NCBI RefSeq assembly: GCF_024679095.1 | Contig: NC_066517.1 | Span: forward strand, 17,182,600 to 17,246,599 | Reading direction: 5' to 3' | DNA length: 64,000 bases | Source of the DNA: Eriocheir sinensis | Lineage: Eukaryota; Arthropoda; Malacostraca; Decapoda; Varunidae | In this document: positions 36,650-51,600 of the stretch, piece by piece | How positions within the stretch are numbered: position 1 is the stretch's first letter | How the letters are laid out: every line of letters starts with the position of its first letter | Notes under the pieces: model-generated | Databases searched by the model: none | Told to the model about the DNA's origin: nothing | What the model saw: the letters and a program-made list of their open reading frames with translations, nothing else | Program-made: the position numbers and the translations under genes

Positions 36650-39600
36650 ATGAGAGGGGCAGCGATCAGGGCCATCGGGGTCCTGTCTGCCCTCATTCTC
36701 CTGGCGGGCAGGGTCGCAGGTCAGGCCAAGGGCAAGCCCATCACCACTCACCTGTCAGCCAAATGGTCCAACACGCCCCTTCTGCTGGAGGCCTCAGAGT
36801 ACATGGCCGAGGAGAGTCTGGCCACCTTCTGGGGCTTTGTTGAGGCTATGGTAGAGGTGGACCCTCACACCTACACTAAAAGTAAGTGTTTCATCACTGT
36901 GGTAAGAAAAGGAAGCAAGGAAGGGAAAGAAAAAAAAAAAGAAAAAAAAAGCCTCATATATTCTAAAATGAATGAAAAGGTATATTGAATTTATGAGGGA
37001 ATGCTTATATACATTTTAGTTGACAAAATAGGCAGCAATGCAAGTCTCCATTCCTTTCTTCTACAGAAAGTGACAAGGAGAAGTTTGAGACAATGCTGGC
37101 AGCTGCCTCGCGCTTCCTTCTCCCATCACAGCTACGCATCCTCAAGCTCTCCCTCTCGGTGCGTGCGTACTCCCCCAAGGTGGAGACGTTCCAGCAGATC
37201 GTGTTAGACCGAGGGCTGCCCAGCACGGGGGAGTGCGGGGCGGTGGTGGATGTGGCGGGGCAGCTGACCTGTGATGCTAGGGAGGTGAGGAAGTTGGTGG
37301 AGGGGGCAGCGGGAGAGAGGCCGGTCGTGTATGAAGTTGATCACCACTTTCCTGGAGGAGAGAATGCCAAGGTAGGTTTTGAGTAGGTTTGTTCTGTTTA
37401 TCTACTACTTGTTTATTCTATTCTTTGTACAAATGACCTTTGGTCCACTGCCATTTGGATTATTGGACTTTTACTGAATGGTAATGAGGAAGAATTTTAT
37501 ATTGCACTCCTTAGCATAACAATGCTTAAAAAAATGTATGATGGAAGCTGTTGCATTATATTTAGCATCTTTTTTTGTCAGTTGCTGGAAGGGGCTGTAG
37601 TAAGAGGGATAGATGTTTGCCACCAGACCAGCCCACCCAAGGCATTTTTTACTGTGATGAGTGGTGTTCTCCTGGACAGGTTGTGGCGGTGCTGTATGCA
37701 GAGCTGGGTTCGCCGGAGTTCCCAGTTTTCCACCAAGTTCTGAAGGAGCTCGCCATTGCCGGCAAAGTTGATTATGTCCTCCGACACAGAGTCAAGGTAG
37801 GAATGTGTGCTTGTTTTAAAAGTGCCCCTTTTTTTATCTTGTTTCATCTTTAAACTTTGTTCCTACCTTTTGTTGGGTAGATGTTAATTCTCTTTCCAGT
37901 TTGATCTCTTATCAGTTGTGTGTGTATAGCCATAAATAGCTATGTAATTTTACATTATCCTACCCATCTTACCCTGCCCTTCCCTACCTTACCTTCCCTT
38001 CCCTTCCCTTCCCATCTCTTCCTCTCCTTTCCTTCCCTTTCCCTTTCCTACCCTACCCTACCCTACCCCACTCTACCCTACCCAAATTAACCCACTTGTC
38101 CATGCATTTGTTCCACCACAGAACCAGTCCTCACGTCGGGTGCGTCTCAGTGGCTATGGGGTGGAGCTGGCCATCAAGAGCACCGAGTACAAGGCACAGG
38201 ATGACACCAAGGTGCAGGAGGAGGGCAGAGAGCAGGAGGAAGACGAGGAGGCTGAGGTGGAAGTGGAGGGGTTCCTCTTCTCCAAGCTTGAGTAAGGGTT
38301 GGAAAGGCAGCACTAGTATGCCCTAAGAGTGTTTTGTTTTGCATTTGGTAACTTCCTTTGTTGTATAGAAAAAAGAATTGCAAATATAAAAATGAATTGC
38401 TTGGCAACTGTCACAGAAACTTAAATATTCAAGTTGATATTCTCAGACACTTCTGCCTCTCACACCAGTATCATTAAGAGTGAAAGTAAACTTTTTATTT
38501 TCCATTCACTTGTCAATTTGGAAGGTTGTGGATAATGAATTTTAATTTGCTTTGCTTCTATTTTTGAGTTGTAGATTTTGGAGAATGACATCACCATTTT
38601 CTTCTTTATAATGACTGTATCTTTTCTTTCTCCATGATAGGACAATTCACCATTTTCTTCTATATAATGACAAGTGTACCTCTTTCTCCACAATAGATCA
38701 CTTCACCCAGAGAAAAAGGAAGACCTGAACCAGTTGCGCAAACACCTGGTGGAGTCCCAGCACGAGATGGCGCCCATGAAGGTGTGGCAGCTGCAGCACC
38801 TCAGTCTGCAGGCGGCGCAGCGCATCATGTCGGCCCCGGCTGATGAGCGGCTCTCCATCCTGGTCCAGACGGCACAGAACTTCCCTGCCCTTGCCCGCTC
38901 GCTGGTCCGGATCAAGGTATGGGAGTATTTGATTAATTGATTGATGTTTATTGGCCTCTAATGTTCTGTTATATATTAATTACATATTAATTCAAATGCC
39001 TAAGCCCATTGAGCCAAACTATCATACAGACCTGTGAGGGGCAGCAAGGAGTGGTTTGTTTGGGCTTTGGGATTTGTTAGTGAAAGACAGTATGGCGTTG
39101 ATTGTTCAGTATTTCAGCTTTTTTGTTTTTATTTTATTTGTTTATATATTTATTATTATTTTTTTAGCTGCCTCCTTTCTGGTAAAAATAAAAGGAAAAT
39201 AGACAATAAGAAATCAATTGTTTAAGAGCTTACAGTTATTTAATCTTAAGGGCGTGCATTGTGTACAACAGCTTCCAGTATGCAGATATTTTTGCCTCCC
39301 AGGAATGTTCTATGCGCATTTTTTTAATAATTTTTTGCCTTTTGCTCTTTGTGGCTTGTTATGTTGTATGTAGAGGTGAGCTGAGTGTGTCTGGTTGGGG
39401 TGGAGCTTACTTCCAGCATTGTCATTCATGTTTATTGTTATGTTTTGCTTACTTATATGAATATGAACATTGAAGCAAGGGCTAATGCAACAGAGATGAG
39501 CACTGAGGCCATGCACAGCTGTAGCATATGCCCCCAACTTAACATTACTTACTCATAAAACACCATCCCTTCACCTCTCTTCCTCAGGTTGACGACAAGA

Positions 39601-42600
39601 TGAAGCGCGAGATCCTGAAGAACCAGAACACCCTCACCCAGATGGAGGTGAACCCCTCCGACGCAGCTCTCTACATCAACGGCCTCCTGCTGGACATGGA
39701 GTACACCACCATCTTCACCCTCCTCGACCACATCCGCTCCGAGGACCGTGTCATTGGCGGACTCCACAAGCTTGGTGAGTATGTTTGTGTTTGTGGTGGT
39801 GGTTGTGAGAGGGGGGAGTGTGCATGTACCCACCTTCATATATTTATTTGTAGATCTCTTTGTAAGCTTCAATAGATTCTGAAATATCGTTTTATTCCAT
39901 TACAGCAAAAGTATGAATGATATTTCTTCCTAGCAAGCTTTGTTATGAGTCCCTTGCAGCAGGATGTGTCATGATCACACACTCTCCTTGTAGGCTTGGA
40001 AGGGGAGGCTCTGAAGACCCTGCTGGGCCTAGACACCAGTGAGGGGCCCCAGGAGTATGGCATTGACATCAGGGACTCGGCCATCATGTGGATAAACAAC
40101 ATAGAGACAGACAAGGCGTACCGCAAGTGGCCCTCCTCGACCGGGGAGCTGCTGCGGCCAACCTACCTCGGGATGCTGCGCAGTATTCGCAAGAACTTCC
40201 ACAACCTGGTGAGGGAGTGTGGCTGATTTAGTCGTCTTGATGTCTTGTATTTCTTGATTTTTCTTTCAATTGGGTTTGCTTTTTTTTTTTACACTTTGTT
40301 ACATCTCTGTGTGCTTGTGTCTTATAGCTTAAAGAAGGAAGGTCAACTTTTACTTTCCATTTACTTGACAATCATATGGTCATAGATATTGAAAAATAAC
40401 TGATGATTCGCTTTTATTTTTGAGTTGTAGATTTTGTTGAATGGCTACATCATTTTATTCTGCATAATTATCTACAAAATAATGGAACTTGGTTTTAAGT
40501 GTTTTTATTGTAATGGTGATGGTAATTGTAAATGATAATTATAATGGTAAAGAATCTGTTCTCAGAAGAATAAAAAATGTACGATACAAGGAAGTTTTAG
40601 ATTCTTGCTAATTTTGTGTACCGTCCCACCCAAGATCATCGTGGCAGATCCCAGCAAGGCGGGCGCAGCAGAGCTCATCCGCATGGTGGAGAGCTTCATC
40701 ACCCACACCGCACCAGTCAGGGTCGGGCTGGTGTTTTCCGTGGACTCTGACGAATCACTGAGGGGCTTTGATGACCCCGGGCTGGCCATGCTTTGTGCCT
40801 TCAATTTCATCTCGGAGAACTTTGCCGGCAGAGAGGACGCTAACTACAAGGCTCTCCAGTTCCTGCTTGATGTGAGTGGCCAGTGGTGGGGCTCAGGGTG
40901 GGAATGTTGGGTTAGTTAATGGGTGATCTTTGCCTCGGCCAGTGGGATGGTATATAGTGTGAATTTGCGTTAGTTATTGTTGGGTTTCTGTCCGAGAGTA
41001 AGGTACGGAGCAGTCTTTGGTGTTGTGAGATTATTTGATGCATTGAAAATGTATGAGGATAGCTGTCTGGAGAGGATGTGAGGGATGAAACCGAACATTA
41101 TATACAATATCTACACCATTTTAAACTTTCTTCGTGTATTTCCATCTCTTTCAGACAATTATTATTAACTATAACTGAGAAATTTCTATTGTTTTGCTAA
41201 ATTTATCACTGACCATCTCATATAATTACCTGTTTTTTGGTTTCCCTTTCCCCTAAGATTTACTCCACAGCCCAAGGAGACATCACAGTGTTTTGGTTTG
41301 CCTTTCCCCTAAGATTTACTCCACGGCCCAAGGAGACATCACAGTTTTTTGGTTTCCCTTTCCCCTAAGATTTACTCCACGGCCCAAGGAGACATCACAG
41401 TTTTTTGGTTTCCCTTTCCCCTAAGATTTACTCCACGGCCCAAGGAGACGTCACGGTTGCCGATGTCACGTCCCTGTTCAAGAGCAAGTACCCGAGCACC
41501 GACCTGGAGGATGTGTTTGGGGAGGACTCAGACTATGATGTTGGGCGGATGTTGGCTCAGGACTTTGTGGAGAAGGCCGGCATCACGTCCTTTCCCCAGG
41601 TGCTGAAACAAACCGACCCTCTCTTTTATTTTGTTTTATTTCATCAATATATATACTTTCTCTCCTTTTGTATCATATTCTTTTCTTGTCTTTCCTCTTT
41701 CTTTCCTTGCTTGCTTTCATATTGTCCTGTTGTAAAAAATCTTGTTCCCACTCCTCAGCTTTTCCTTAATTTTATTTGTTTTTAGTTTTATTTGATTTTT
41801 TTTTCTTCCATATTTCTCCTTGATTTATGTCACTTTCCTTCCTGTCAGTGTCTCATCCTTCTCTCCTTCCTTACTTATTCTTACCTTCCCATCTCACTTT
41901 CTTCAGCTCCCCTTTTGCATTTTCTACTTCCTTTCTTTGCTTTTCTTTTTTCCATATTTCTCTTTCATGTCACTTTTCCTTCCTGTCCATTTCTCTTCTT
42001 TCCTTCCTTACTTATTCTTCTTAGTCTTACTTTCATATCTCACCATCCTCACTCCTCCCTTCTCTTCACCAGGCACTGATGAATGGGGTACCACTGCCAG
42101 AGAAGCACCTCAATGTGGACGAGTTTGAGGAGGTGGTGCTGATGGAGGTGATGAGGGCGACGCAGGTGCTGCAGAGGGCTGTGTATCGCGGGGAGCTCAA
42201 CGACAAGCATGATGTGACGGACTGGCTAATGGCAATGCCCAACATCATGCCAAGGTGAGTTAGGGATGCTGTGGAGGCTTGAAAAGAGGTTGTTGTGATC
42301 TTATCCCCACACTTTATTATTTTGTTTTTTTTTGATTGGTTAATTATTTAATACTTAGAAGAAGAGGGAAAACAGGATATAAGAATGGGAGGAAAACAAC
42401 AGGAAAGAGGAAGGGGAAGAGAGAGAAGAAGAAAGATGGACAAAGGACAGGGAAAGAAAAGAATGTATACTTGTGGTCTCATATTAAGATAGAGGTGATG
42501 TTTCCGTTTTTGTTTAATTATTTAGTATTTACTTAGGCTTTAATATTATGATAGAGGTGAATCAGCACTGAATCATTACTTCTTTTTGTAGGACAGGTGT

Positions 42601-45600
42601 AATTGGTGACTGATATATATATGCTTAAGGAAGGGAGTGCAAGGTGATGGAGAGGTTTTAAGGGTTGCATAGGAGACTGGTGATGGTATTGCTGACTTAT
42701 TTATGCTCTCTGTTTCTCTACTCTTCTCCTCCACCCACCACCAGGCTCAACGAGAGGATACTAAGCACCAAGAGCTCAAAATATGTGGACATGACCGGGG
42801 AGTCTGACTTGAAGCTCTCCGGCATATCCGTGGAAGACTTCTCTGCCCTCAAGGCCCCGGAAATGACCTCCATCCTGGCCAACACCTTCCGTTACCTCTC
42901 CACCAAGAGCGAGCCTGCCATCCGTCCCCTCACCGTGTGGCTCGTGGCGGACTTTGACACCGAGGAGGGCCGAGCACTCCTCTTGGAAGCTGTCAAGTAC
43001 CTGGTGAGTCCTGGGTGCTCTTTTAGATTCTTTTTTTCCAGCAAAGTAGACGGCTCTAGGGCATAAAGCAAAACCATTAACAAAAAAGGCGACTAAACAC
43101 CACTCAGGTAAAAGAAAAGAAAGTGCAAGAGGCCTATACACACTTAATTTATTTGATTTTACTGCCAACTGAGTGACTGCCCGGGCGGTGTTAGGGTTGG
43201 TTGCCTGGTCTGGTATAATTTCCCACGTATTAGAATATTGTTTTGGTGGATGACTACTCACTGACTTTATTTATTGCCTTTTCTGCAGACAGGGGAAGTT
43301 CTTCATGATTTTCTCTAGCTTCATCTTAGTGTGAACAGTGAATTTGAACATTTCGTTGTTTCATGGGCTGAGGGAGACCATACATTGCTAGTGACGGTGT
43401 TGCTCCGAGGGTATTCGTGCTTCTTGAGGCTATGGCCAGTCTGTCTCTCCTGTGTGTGTCAGAGCATAATGGTGATAATGAATGTTTTATTGTTGAAACA
43501 TTTTACTGTATTGTAAAGTTCATACAATGTCTGTTATGGTTAACTTTATTTACAGTCATCAGACTTCTGCTTCTCCTAGTATTTCCTTCTTTTACTTAGG
43601 TAACATAATCCTGTATTATGCTACTGCACATCATTCACAGGACAAGACAGCCATTATTCACTCCTCTATATAAGGTCTTTTACTCCTTTTTTACCCTGAC
43701 CATTGTGTCCACTAACTCTACTCTCCCACCTCACACTCCTATTGTCTCTGCAGCGGGAGAGTAACAGCGTGCGTGTGTATGCCGTTCATAACCTTGACAC
43801 CACCAGCAGCACCCCGGGAGTGTTCAGCCGTGCCATAGAAGTCGCCCAGGCCACCCTTGCCCCAGCTGTGGCCAGGCAGTTCTTGGCCAAGGTGCTGGTG
43901 AAGGAAAATGCCAGGAAGATACTGGATGGTTCAAAGAAGTGGTCTGACTTTGAGTTATCAGTGAGTAATTTTTATTTTTATGGTAATTTTTTATCACTAG
44001 TATTTACAGGACTGAAGACAGACCAGATTCTTAGGTGAAAATCTTCTAAATGTAACTTTACAAACATGAGCTGATATTAATTTATATGGTACTCTGTATT
44101 TGTAGTGAACACTTGACCACAGCCATTGCAGCTCAGATATCAGTAGCTTACCTAGGAGGGGATGAGGCTTCTGGATCTGTGTTGTGTATGGTGACTATAA
44201 CTGTATTTGCTGTTACTGTAAAGATTGATGAGATTCACTGATGTGTGATGGTTTCATTCTCAGGGACTGGACATGGACGCCTACCTGTCCAGACTCTCAG
44301 CGCTGAAAGATGATGTGTTCAAGAAGCACGCAGCCTATGCTCGCAAGGTGAGTTTGGGGTTCAGTGTGTCCATAGTTTTAGGCTGCTGGAGTAACAGGAT
44401 ATATTTTGGAAATGTTTGGATATTTCACCTCTAGCAGTTTATTTATTTCTTAAGTTTATTTATACTTTAAAGGAAAAAGTATGGTAATATTGCTAATCTG
44501 GAAAAAGCCTTCAATAGTGCACTGAAAATTAGATGATTGTCTTGTGAAACGATTAAAGAAATTGTCTTTGGATTTAAAACTATATGCAGGATCAAATGGA
44601 GTTGAAAGTTACATTTGCAGTAAATCTTGTGTTATACTAATGCTCATTACCAAAATATATAGAAAGAGATGACAGTAAATGCAGTTTGAGGTGTTGAAGA
44701 GATGGCTTGCAAGTAGCTAAGGCCAGTAGCTACTGTATAAGAACTCCCCCAGTGTGCCGAGGTGTTCACTGTGTGTCACTGTGGTGTTGCAGGTGCTTTC
44801 ACTGCCCCCGGGTGCCCATGCAGTGCTGGCCAACGGCAGGATGCTGGGAACTCTGAGGCCCTCAGAGAAATTTGTCCAAGAAGACCTTGGCCTCCTTGAA
44901 AAGTACTTCCAGTCAACCCTTGGAGAGAAGATTACTGAAGTCCTTGAAGGAGAAGGTGAAGTTCATGTTGCATCTGTAGGAGCAGCGAGTAGCGGGCTTT
45001 TTTTTTTATTATTATTTTATTTTTTGTGTGCCCTTGAGCTGCCTCCTTTGTTGTATAAAAAAAAATAAAATAAAAAATCTTTACACCTATTTCAGTCAGT
45101 CACAATGTTTAATACAACTTTCATTACTAACTATACAGGCTGGTTCTCTGATGGGTCACAAAAGGTCATTAGATGAAATTTCAAGTAATTTTAGATGGGC
45201 TATAGCTAAAATTATATATAAAAGAAATAGACTTTTCTTAATTTTCAGTATGCAGTCATCATGTATGTTAAGAATATTCTCATGCAGTAAAAATGTACCC
45301 TGATAGCTTTACAGAGAGAAAACATTTATAAGAAGCATTTTGTTGCTATGTAATGCATACTGAGAACAAAATATCTAAAGTTATGCGCACTTGCAGACTC
45401 GCTCCCGAAGGGTAACATAAATGACATGATCATGAAGGTGGCAGCCATCCTGCAGACCAAGCCTCAGTCCAAGGGCCGCACCAACCTAAACCTGCGCTCA
45501 GACCAGTACTCAGTCATCAGGATACCCCCAAGAGACCCAGACATGCCAGCCTTTGAGATTGTGGCAGTTTGTGATCCTGTGTCCAGTGCTGCTCAGAAGT

Positions 45601-48600
45601 TGGGTCCCATACTGATGGTGCTGCAGGAAGTGGTCAATGCCGACATAAGGGTTATTCTCAATGCTCGAGAGAAACACTCAGAAATGCCACTCAAAAGGTA
45701 AGGTTTGTTTGTGGTGAATGAATTATATTGGGACTCACTCATGTGCTTCTTAACATCAACCTGTTTCCACCAAAGTGTCATCCTTCATTTTTATTATTTC
45801 CGTCCCCTCACAGTTTCTACCGGTTTGTCTTGGAGCCTGAGCCCTTGTTCAGTGAGAGTGGAGAGCTGGCGCCAGGCCCTCACGCTAGGTTCACAGGTCT
45901 GCCCGAGTCCCCGATCCTCACCCAGAACTACCATCCACCGGAGAACTGGCTGGTGGAGGTGGTGGAGTCCTTGCATGACCTGGACAACATCAAGCTGGAG
46001 CTGGTGGAGTCTGGGGTCCACAGGTAAGAGGCAGTGTCTTGGTTATTAGGAGATATTGACTCAGTGGTGTAAATGGTAAGAGTAAAGTTGGAGGCATGTG
46101 CTGTAGCTGTGAATGGTGACTGATAGAAATTATGATTGTTCCAAAGTTCATTAGTAATTTGGGACATACGCAAAGAGAATTATGGAACATATTACAAAGA
46201 ATACAATACATATTACCTGCTATATTGTTAACATTCATCATCACCTTTTCCAGTTTGTATTATGAGTATGACAGAATGAAAAGGCACCATTATCCATCAC
46301 ACCATGGGTTTCCATTTCCCAGTCTTGTAAATCTGATGGGTAGCATACATAATAGGTAGTGCAGTGTAAATTCAGCAGACTCTCTCAAACAGCTTATTCA
46401 GGCACAACCATCCAGACCTTACCCAGGCATGGTGACAGGAACTGAGCTGCACATTCCATCCCTCTGTATCACACTACCTATAATATATTCTGCCAATCAG
46501 TTCCTTAGAGTCTATGATACTTTGCAGTGAGTTTGAGCTGGAACACCTTCTGCTGGAGGGACACTGCTTTGAACAGTCCACAGGAAACCCACCCAGAGGC
46601 CTCCAGTTTACTCTTGGCAACAGCAAACAGCCAGTCCTGGTGGGTAGTGCAAGAATAGTGTGGTATTGTTTTCATGGGTCTCTCTGGTACTTGGCAAAAA
46701 TATTATCAATCTATTTTTTGTATGGATAAGGTTTCATATAATTTTAGGGTAAAGGCAGAACACAGAACTACTTATGTTCTGCCACTTATTTAGAGAGTTG
46801 AGATGTATTTAGTAAGGCTTATTAGAGGGTGGTACAGAGCAGAGATATATTAGAATTGTCAGCTAGGGTCAGTTAGACTTGCATGGTTCAGCTTTCCTCT
46901 GAAAGATTATTTGAGACCAAAAAAACTGAAAACATCTTTTTTCGCCTTATATGTTACCTCAGATCTGAGCTGTTTACTCATCCCCAATCCTTGTCTAAAG
47001 GTGGACAAGAACCCTCTAATTCACTTCTTCACCAGTTGATCACTCATACTCTCCTTCAGGACCTGTTCTCCATTCCCCTGCTGCAGAGAAACAAAGGTAG
47101 GGGAGTAAACATCAATCACTCTCATAATATTTATATTCCTACTTCTCTGTCTGCTCATCAGGTTGACACGATAGTGATGGCCAATCTAGGCTACTTCCAG
47201 CTGAAGGCTAACCCGGGGGCCTGGCTGCTGAAGCTACGCAACGGACGCTCCGCAGAAATCTACTCCATTGCCAGGTTAGTGCCAAGATGTATCCTCCATT
47301 CCATAAAGGTCTGGTTTCACCATAATTAATACAATTTTGGTCTTTATGATGATTACTCTTCACCATGATAATTATCCTTTTTGTCATTATGATTACTGTC
47401 ACCATCCATTTTATCTTTATGATGATTATTGTTTTCAAAGAGTGCACTGAATAACAATTTGTATAGTTAATGAGGGGCCAGGGTTGTCAGGGGTTAATTA
47501 TTTGGCTAACCATTAATTCCATAACAAACAGACACAATGGTCATCTCTCCCCAACAGCCATGAAGGGACAGACACTCCTGCAGGCTCTGAGGATGTGCAG
47601 GTGGTGATGAGCAGCTTCAAGTCCCATGTGGTGAAGGTCCGAGTGGCCAAGAAGCCAGGCAAGCAGCACATGCAGCTCCTTGCCGATGAAAATGAAGAGG
47701 GCGGCGGCGGACTCTGGAACTCCATCACCAGGTGAGCCAAAGAGAGATTAAGAGGGGGATGAGGGTGTGGTGTGTTTATGATAACTGTCTGCAGTGAACC
47801 ACACCATGCCACTCCTTCTTTCTCAGGCTTGTGATGACCTTCTTTACCTGGAGAGACACTTACTGTATAGGCCACTCTTCACACCTTTTCCTATCCCTTT
47901 CATGACTTGCCTTGCCATGTCTTCCTTGCAATATTTGGTTTTCATTGGTCAGGTTAACTCATTGAGTAAATGTGCTATTTATTTTCATATGCATTTTCTT
48001 ATATTTAACATCAATTTGTCATATGCCCAAGTAAAATACATTCATATGTTTGTATTTAATTTCATCACATCTCTGACATATTCAAGTCCAATTCTTTGTT
48101 AATATATATTATGAATGAGAATGGTGTCCTTGTTTATGGGTAAACATAACTGTGTGCATTTGTGTGTGTTATGTGCATGTGTGTGATTCACCTGCTTGCA
48201 TCTTCCTGTACTGAGCTACAAGGTCATGTGTCCTGGGCGTGGATGCCTTGGCTTTCCACCCTTGGGCTTCTTGCCTTTGGTGTTGTCACTCCAACACCTT
48301 GGGGGGGTGGGGTGCCACTCAACTGGTACCCAGTACCCATTCACTGCCAGGTAGACAGTGCCACAGGTGTAAGGAGACTGCCCATCAGTCTCTGCATTGC
48401 TCAGGAATACAAGCTGGGATCTCTCAGTGAGATCCATGCAAGCCAACCACTGCACTACAGAGCACTGTATCCTGGATTGGCATTAGAAAATCTGAACCCC
48501 CAAAATCCATCTCCCTGCCCCCCCCCCCAAAGGCATAAAAAAGCCAAGTATTTTTTTAAATTTAAGTGTATGCTTGATAGTTGAATTTTACATAAGAAAA

Positions 48601-51600
48601 TGTAGCCTAACATCATAGGTATTGATAATGAGTTAAGAAAAAGATTTTTAAGAAATTTAAATTTTAATACCAATTAAGATCTGTGTGTGCTTGAAGGAGT
48701 GTGGCTCACTCTTGAGGGTGGAGAAGTTAGTGAAACTGTAACCAGCACTGCAATATTATACAGCAAATCTGCATTTTAGTTAAATTTCTGAGGTAAACAG
48801 TTTTCCCAGCATCTGTGTCGAGTAGGTGTTTGCATGTTGTATTTTACTTTTATCTGGACTTACGAAACAAATGTTGAGAATGACAAAAGTTTTCCCTTTT
48901 TATCAATGAACAATGCTTGTGAGTTTCCTGTATAAAAATATAGAACCAATCTTTATAGCACCCCAGTCATGAGGGCTTGGCTTAATCTTGGTTTAATTTT
49001 CTGTTTCCATTACAAGCATGCCTTTGATCGGGCCCATAGTTGAGGAGTGGCGGGTTCTGGTGAGGGAGTTTTATGATCTGGCTAGGCACCTCTGGATCAG
49101 GTACATCACGCTGTCCCCTTTGGCAGTCAGTTCTGAATGATTACATGTATCCACTCGTTTATCTTCTTATGAGGTTATGACGTGTGTAAAGGCTAGGACT
49201 GTACATAGATGTGTGGTATTCTTTGCTCTGCCAGATGATAGGCTTCTACTTGCCTTGATAAATCCTCTGTAAAGGTGTGACTAAGAAAGGTGCTCATAGG
49301 ATAAGTATATTGTTGGAGCTTACACTGCTGTATTTTTAGCTAATTAAAAGTAGCAATTGTGTGTAAATGCTCTTGATGTGTGTGTATGTTTGTTTGTAAG
49401 TATATTTATTGGGTGATATATTTTGTTTCATGGTTATTATCTTTTCTTTTGTGGTCCAGATATATCCATTCCTCTTATTCTTCAGGTTCATGATTACTCA
49501 GACAAACTTTTTGCGGTCTTTTCATTTTTACAACTGATGTCGTCCTCTCACCCCACGCTTCCCCTCTCCCCATACCCTGCAGCACCTTCAGTTCAGGAGG
49601 CGCTGCAGATGACCCGGATGACACAGTGAACATCTTCTCTGTGGCGTCGGGTCACCTGTACGAGAGGTTCCTCCGCATCATGATGGTGTCTGTCGTCCGC
49701 CACACCAAGACCCCCGTCAAGTTCTGGTTCCTCAAGAATTTCCTCTCTCCGTCCTTCAAGGTATAGGATGGGTCGACAGTCAGGCTCTTCCTCCACTTGG
49801 TGTTGAAAATAGAAGAGGGAGTTTGATGGTTTCTCTATGGTTTAATTTGCTTCTTAGCCCCACTTTTGTTTTGCTTTGTGATTTTTCGAGACCTAAGTAA
49901 ACTGAATGATTGATGTCCTAAAATTAAAATGGAATGGAGTATGATGAAAAGTAGAACATATTAGTTACTGAAATACAAAATACAAAAGGTTATATGCTTT
50001 TCCAACTTATTACAGTTTTCAACCTTTCCCTTAATCCTGATCCCCTTCTTGTGTTGTAACTCTCCTTTATCTGTGATCCTCCTCCCCTCTCAGGACATCC
50101 TGCCCCTGCTGGCCAAGGAGTACGGGTTTGAGTATGAGCTGGTGCAGTACAAGTGGCCGCGGTGGCTTCATCAGCAGTCCGAGAAGCAGCGCATCATCTG
50201 GGGTTACAAAATCCTCTTCCTTGATGTCCTCTTCCCCTTAGATATCAAGAAGATCATTTTTGTCGATGCTGATCAGGTAATATTTTTTTGTTTTTGTTGA
50301 TTTGTAAGTGATCACTGTTTGGTTAGCTCCTCTTCAGTGATGTTTTGCAACTGTTTAATGTGTTTGTTTGTGCAGAGCATTTGACTTTTTGGTCAGGCAC
50401 ACAGATTTCGATGACATTGTTCTTTCATAATGTTTTCACTATAATATAAAGTACACACTATAAAGTTGATTTGAGTAGTAGTAGTAGTAGTAGTAATATT
50501 TGTTTTAGCAGGGGGACATTCACAATAGTAGATAGCAACAGAGCTGTAATAAAAGATGTTACCTTACTGTGAATGTTGGATTTTTCATTTTAGGGACTCC
50601 AGGTCACTCCTTGCTTAACATTCTCAGTTGGATTATGATGCAACACTTTACTCCCTCAGGTTGTGCGAGGTGACATCAAGGACTTGAATAATGAGGACCT
50701 GGATGGGGCGCCCTATGGTTTTGTGCCCTTCTGTGACTCCCGCAAGGAAATTGAAGGGTTTAGGTGGGTTGAGAGCAGCCTGTATTTATTAAAGGGCATA
50801 GCTGACACTTGGTTATTATGATAATTTCCTTGCATCCCTCATTTTGATACATTTACATAAATACTTGTACTTTTTTTCTTGCATATTACCCCTTGGCTCA
50901 TTCCAATTTTTCTCATACATGACAGAAATTTGAAGCCAGTGATTACAGGGCAAGGGTTGAATGGGGTCACTTGGTATAGTGACTTTTCTTTGAAAGGAGT
51001 TTTTTTGATTTTTTTTTTAGCTTTACATCCATAAATAAACATGCCAGATTAAATTTTCCTTGGGCTCTGATTTACCAGCTCTCTTCTCCCTGTCTCTACC
51101 TTACAACAGATTCTGGAAGCAAGGTTACTGGCGCAACCACCTTGCAGGGCGCAGGTACCACATTTCTGCACTGTTTGTGGTTGATCTCAAGAAGTTCCGA
51201 CGCATTGCTGCGGGTGACCGCCTGAGAGGACAGTACCAGGGCCTCTCCCAGGACCCCAACTCGCTCTCTAATTTAGATCAGGTATAATCATCAAGTCATC
51301 AGAATCCTGTCTCCAGCATGATATAGGTGAAAGGCGAAGAAAGCTAGTTGAAGTCCTCCCTTATTGGTTGATCAATTAATGTATGTGCTAGGAGTAAACC
51401 GGGAAAGGGAAACTGTTAATCTGTACGTCTCAATTTGTCATGTATCCCAGAGCAAGGGATTCATGTTAAAAGCCAACTCACACCTGCAACCCATCACTAA
51501 GTCATTCATCCTATCTTCTCATGCTGCTCGTGCATGCCACAGGATCACAATAAAAACTCCATTCCCCTCATAATGGAGTATGACCACCTAACATGTAAAC

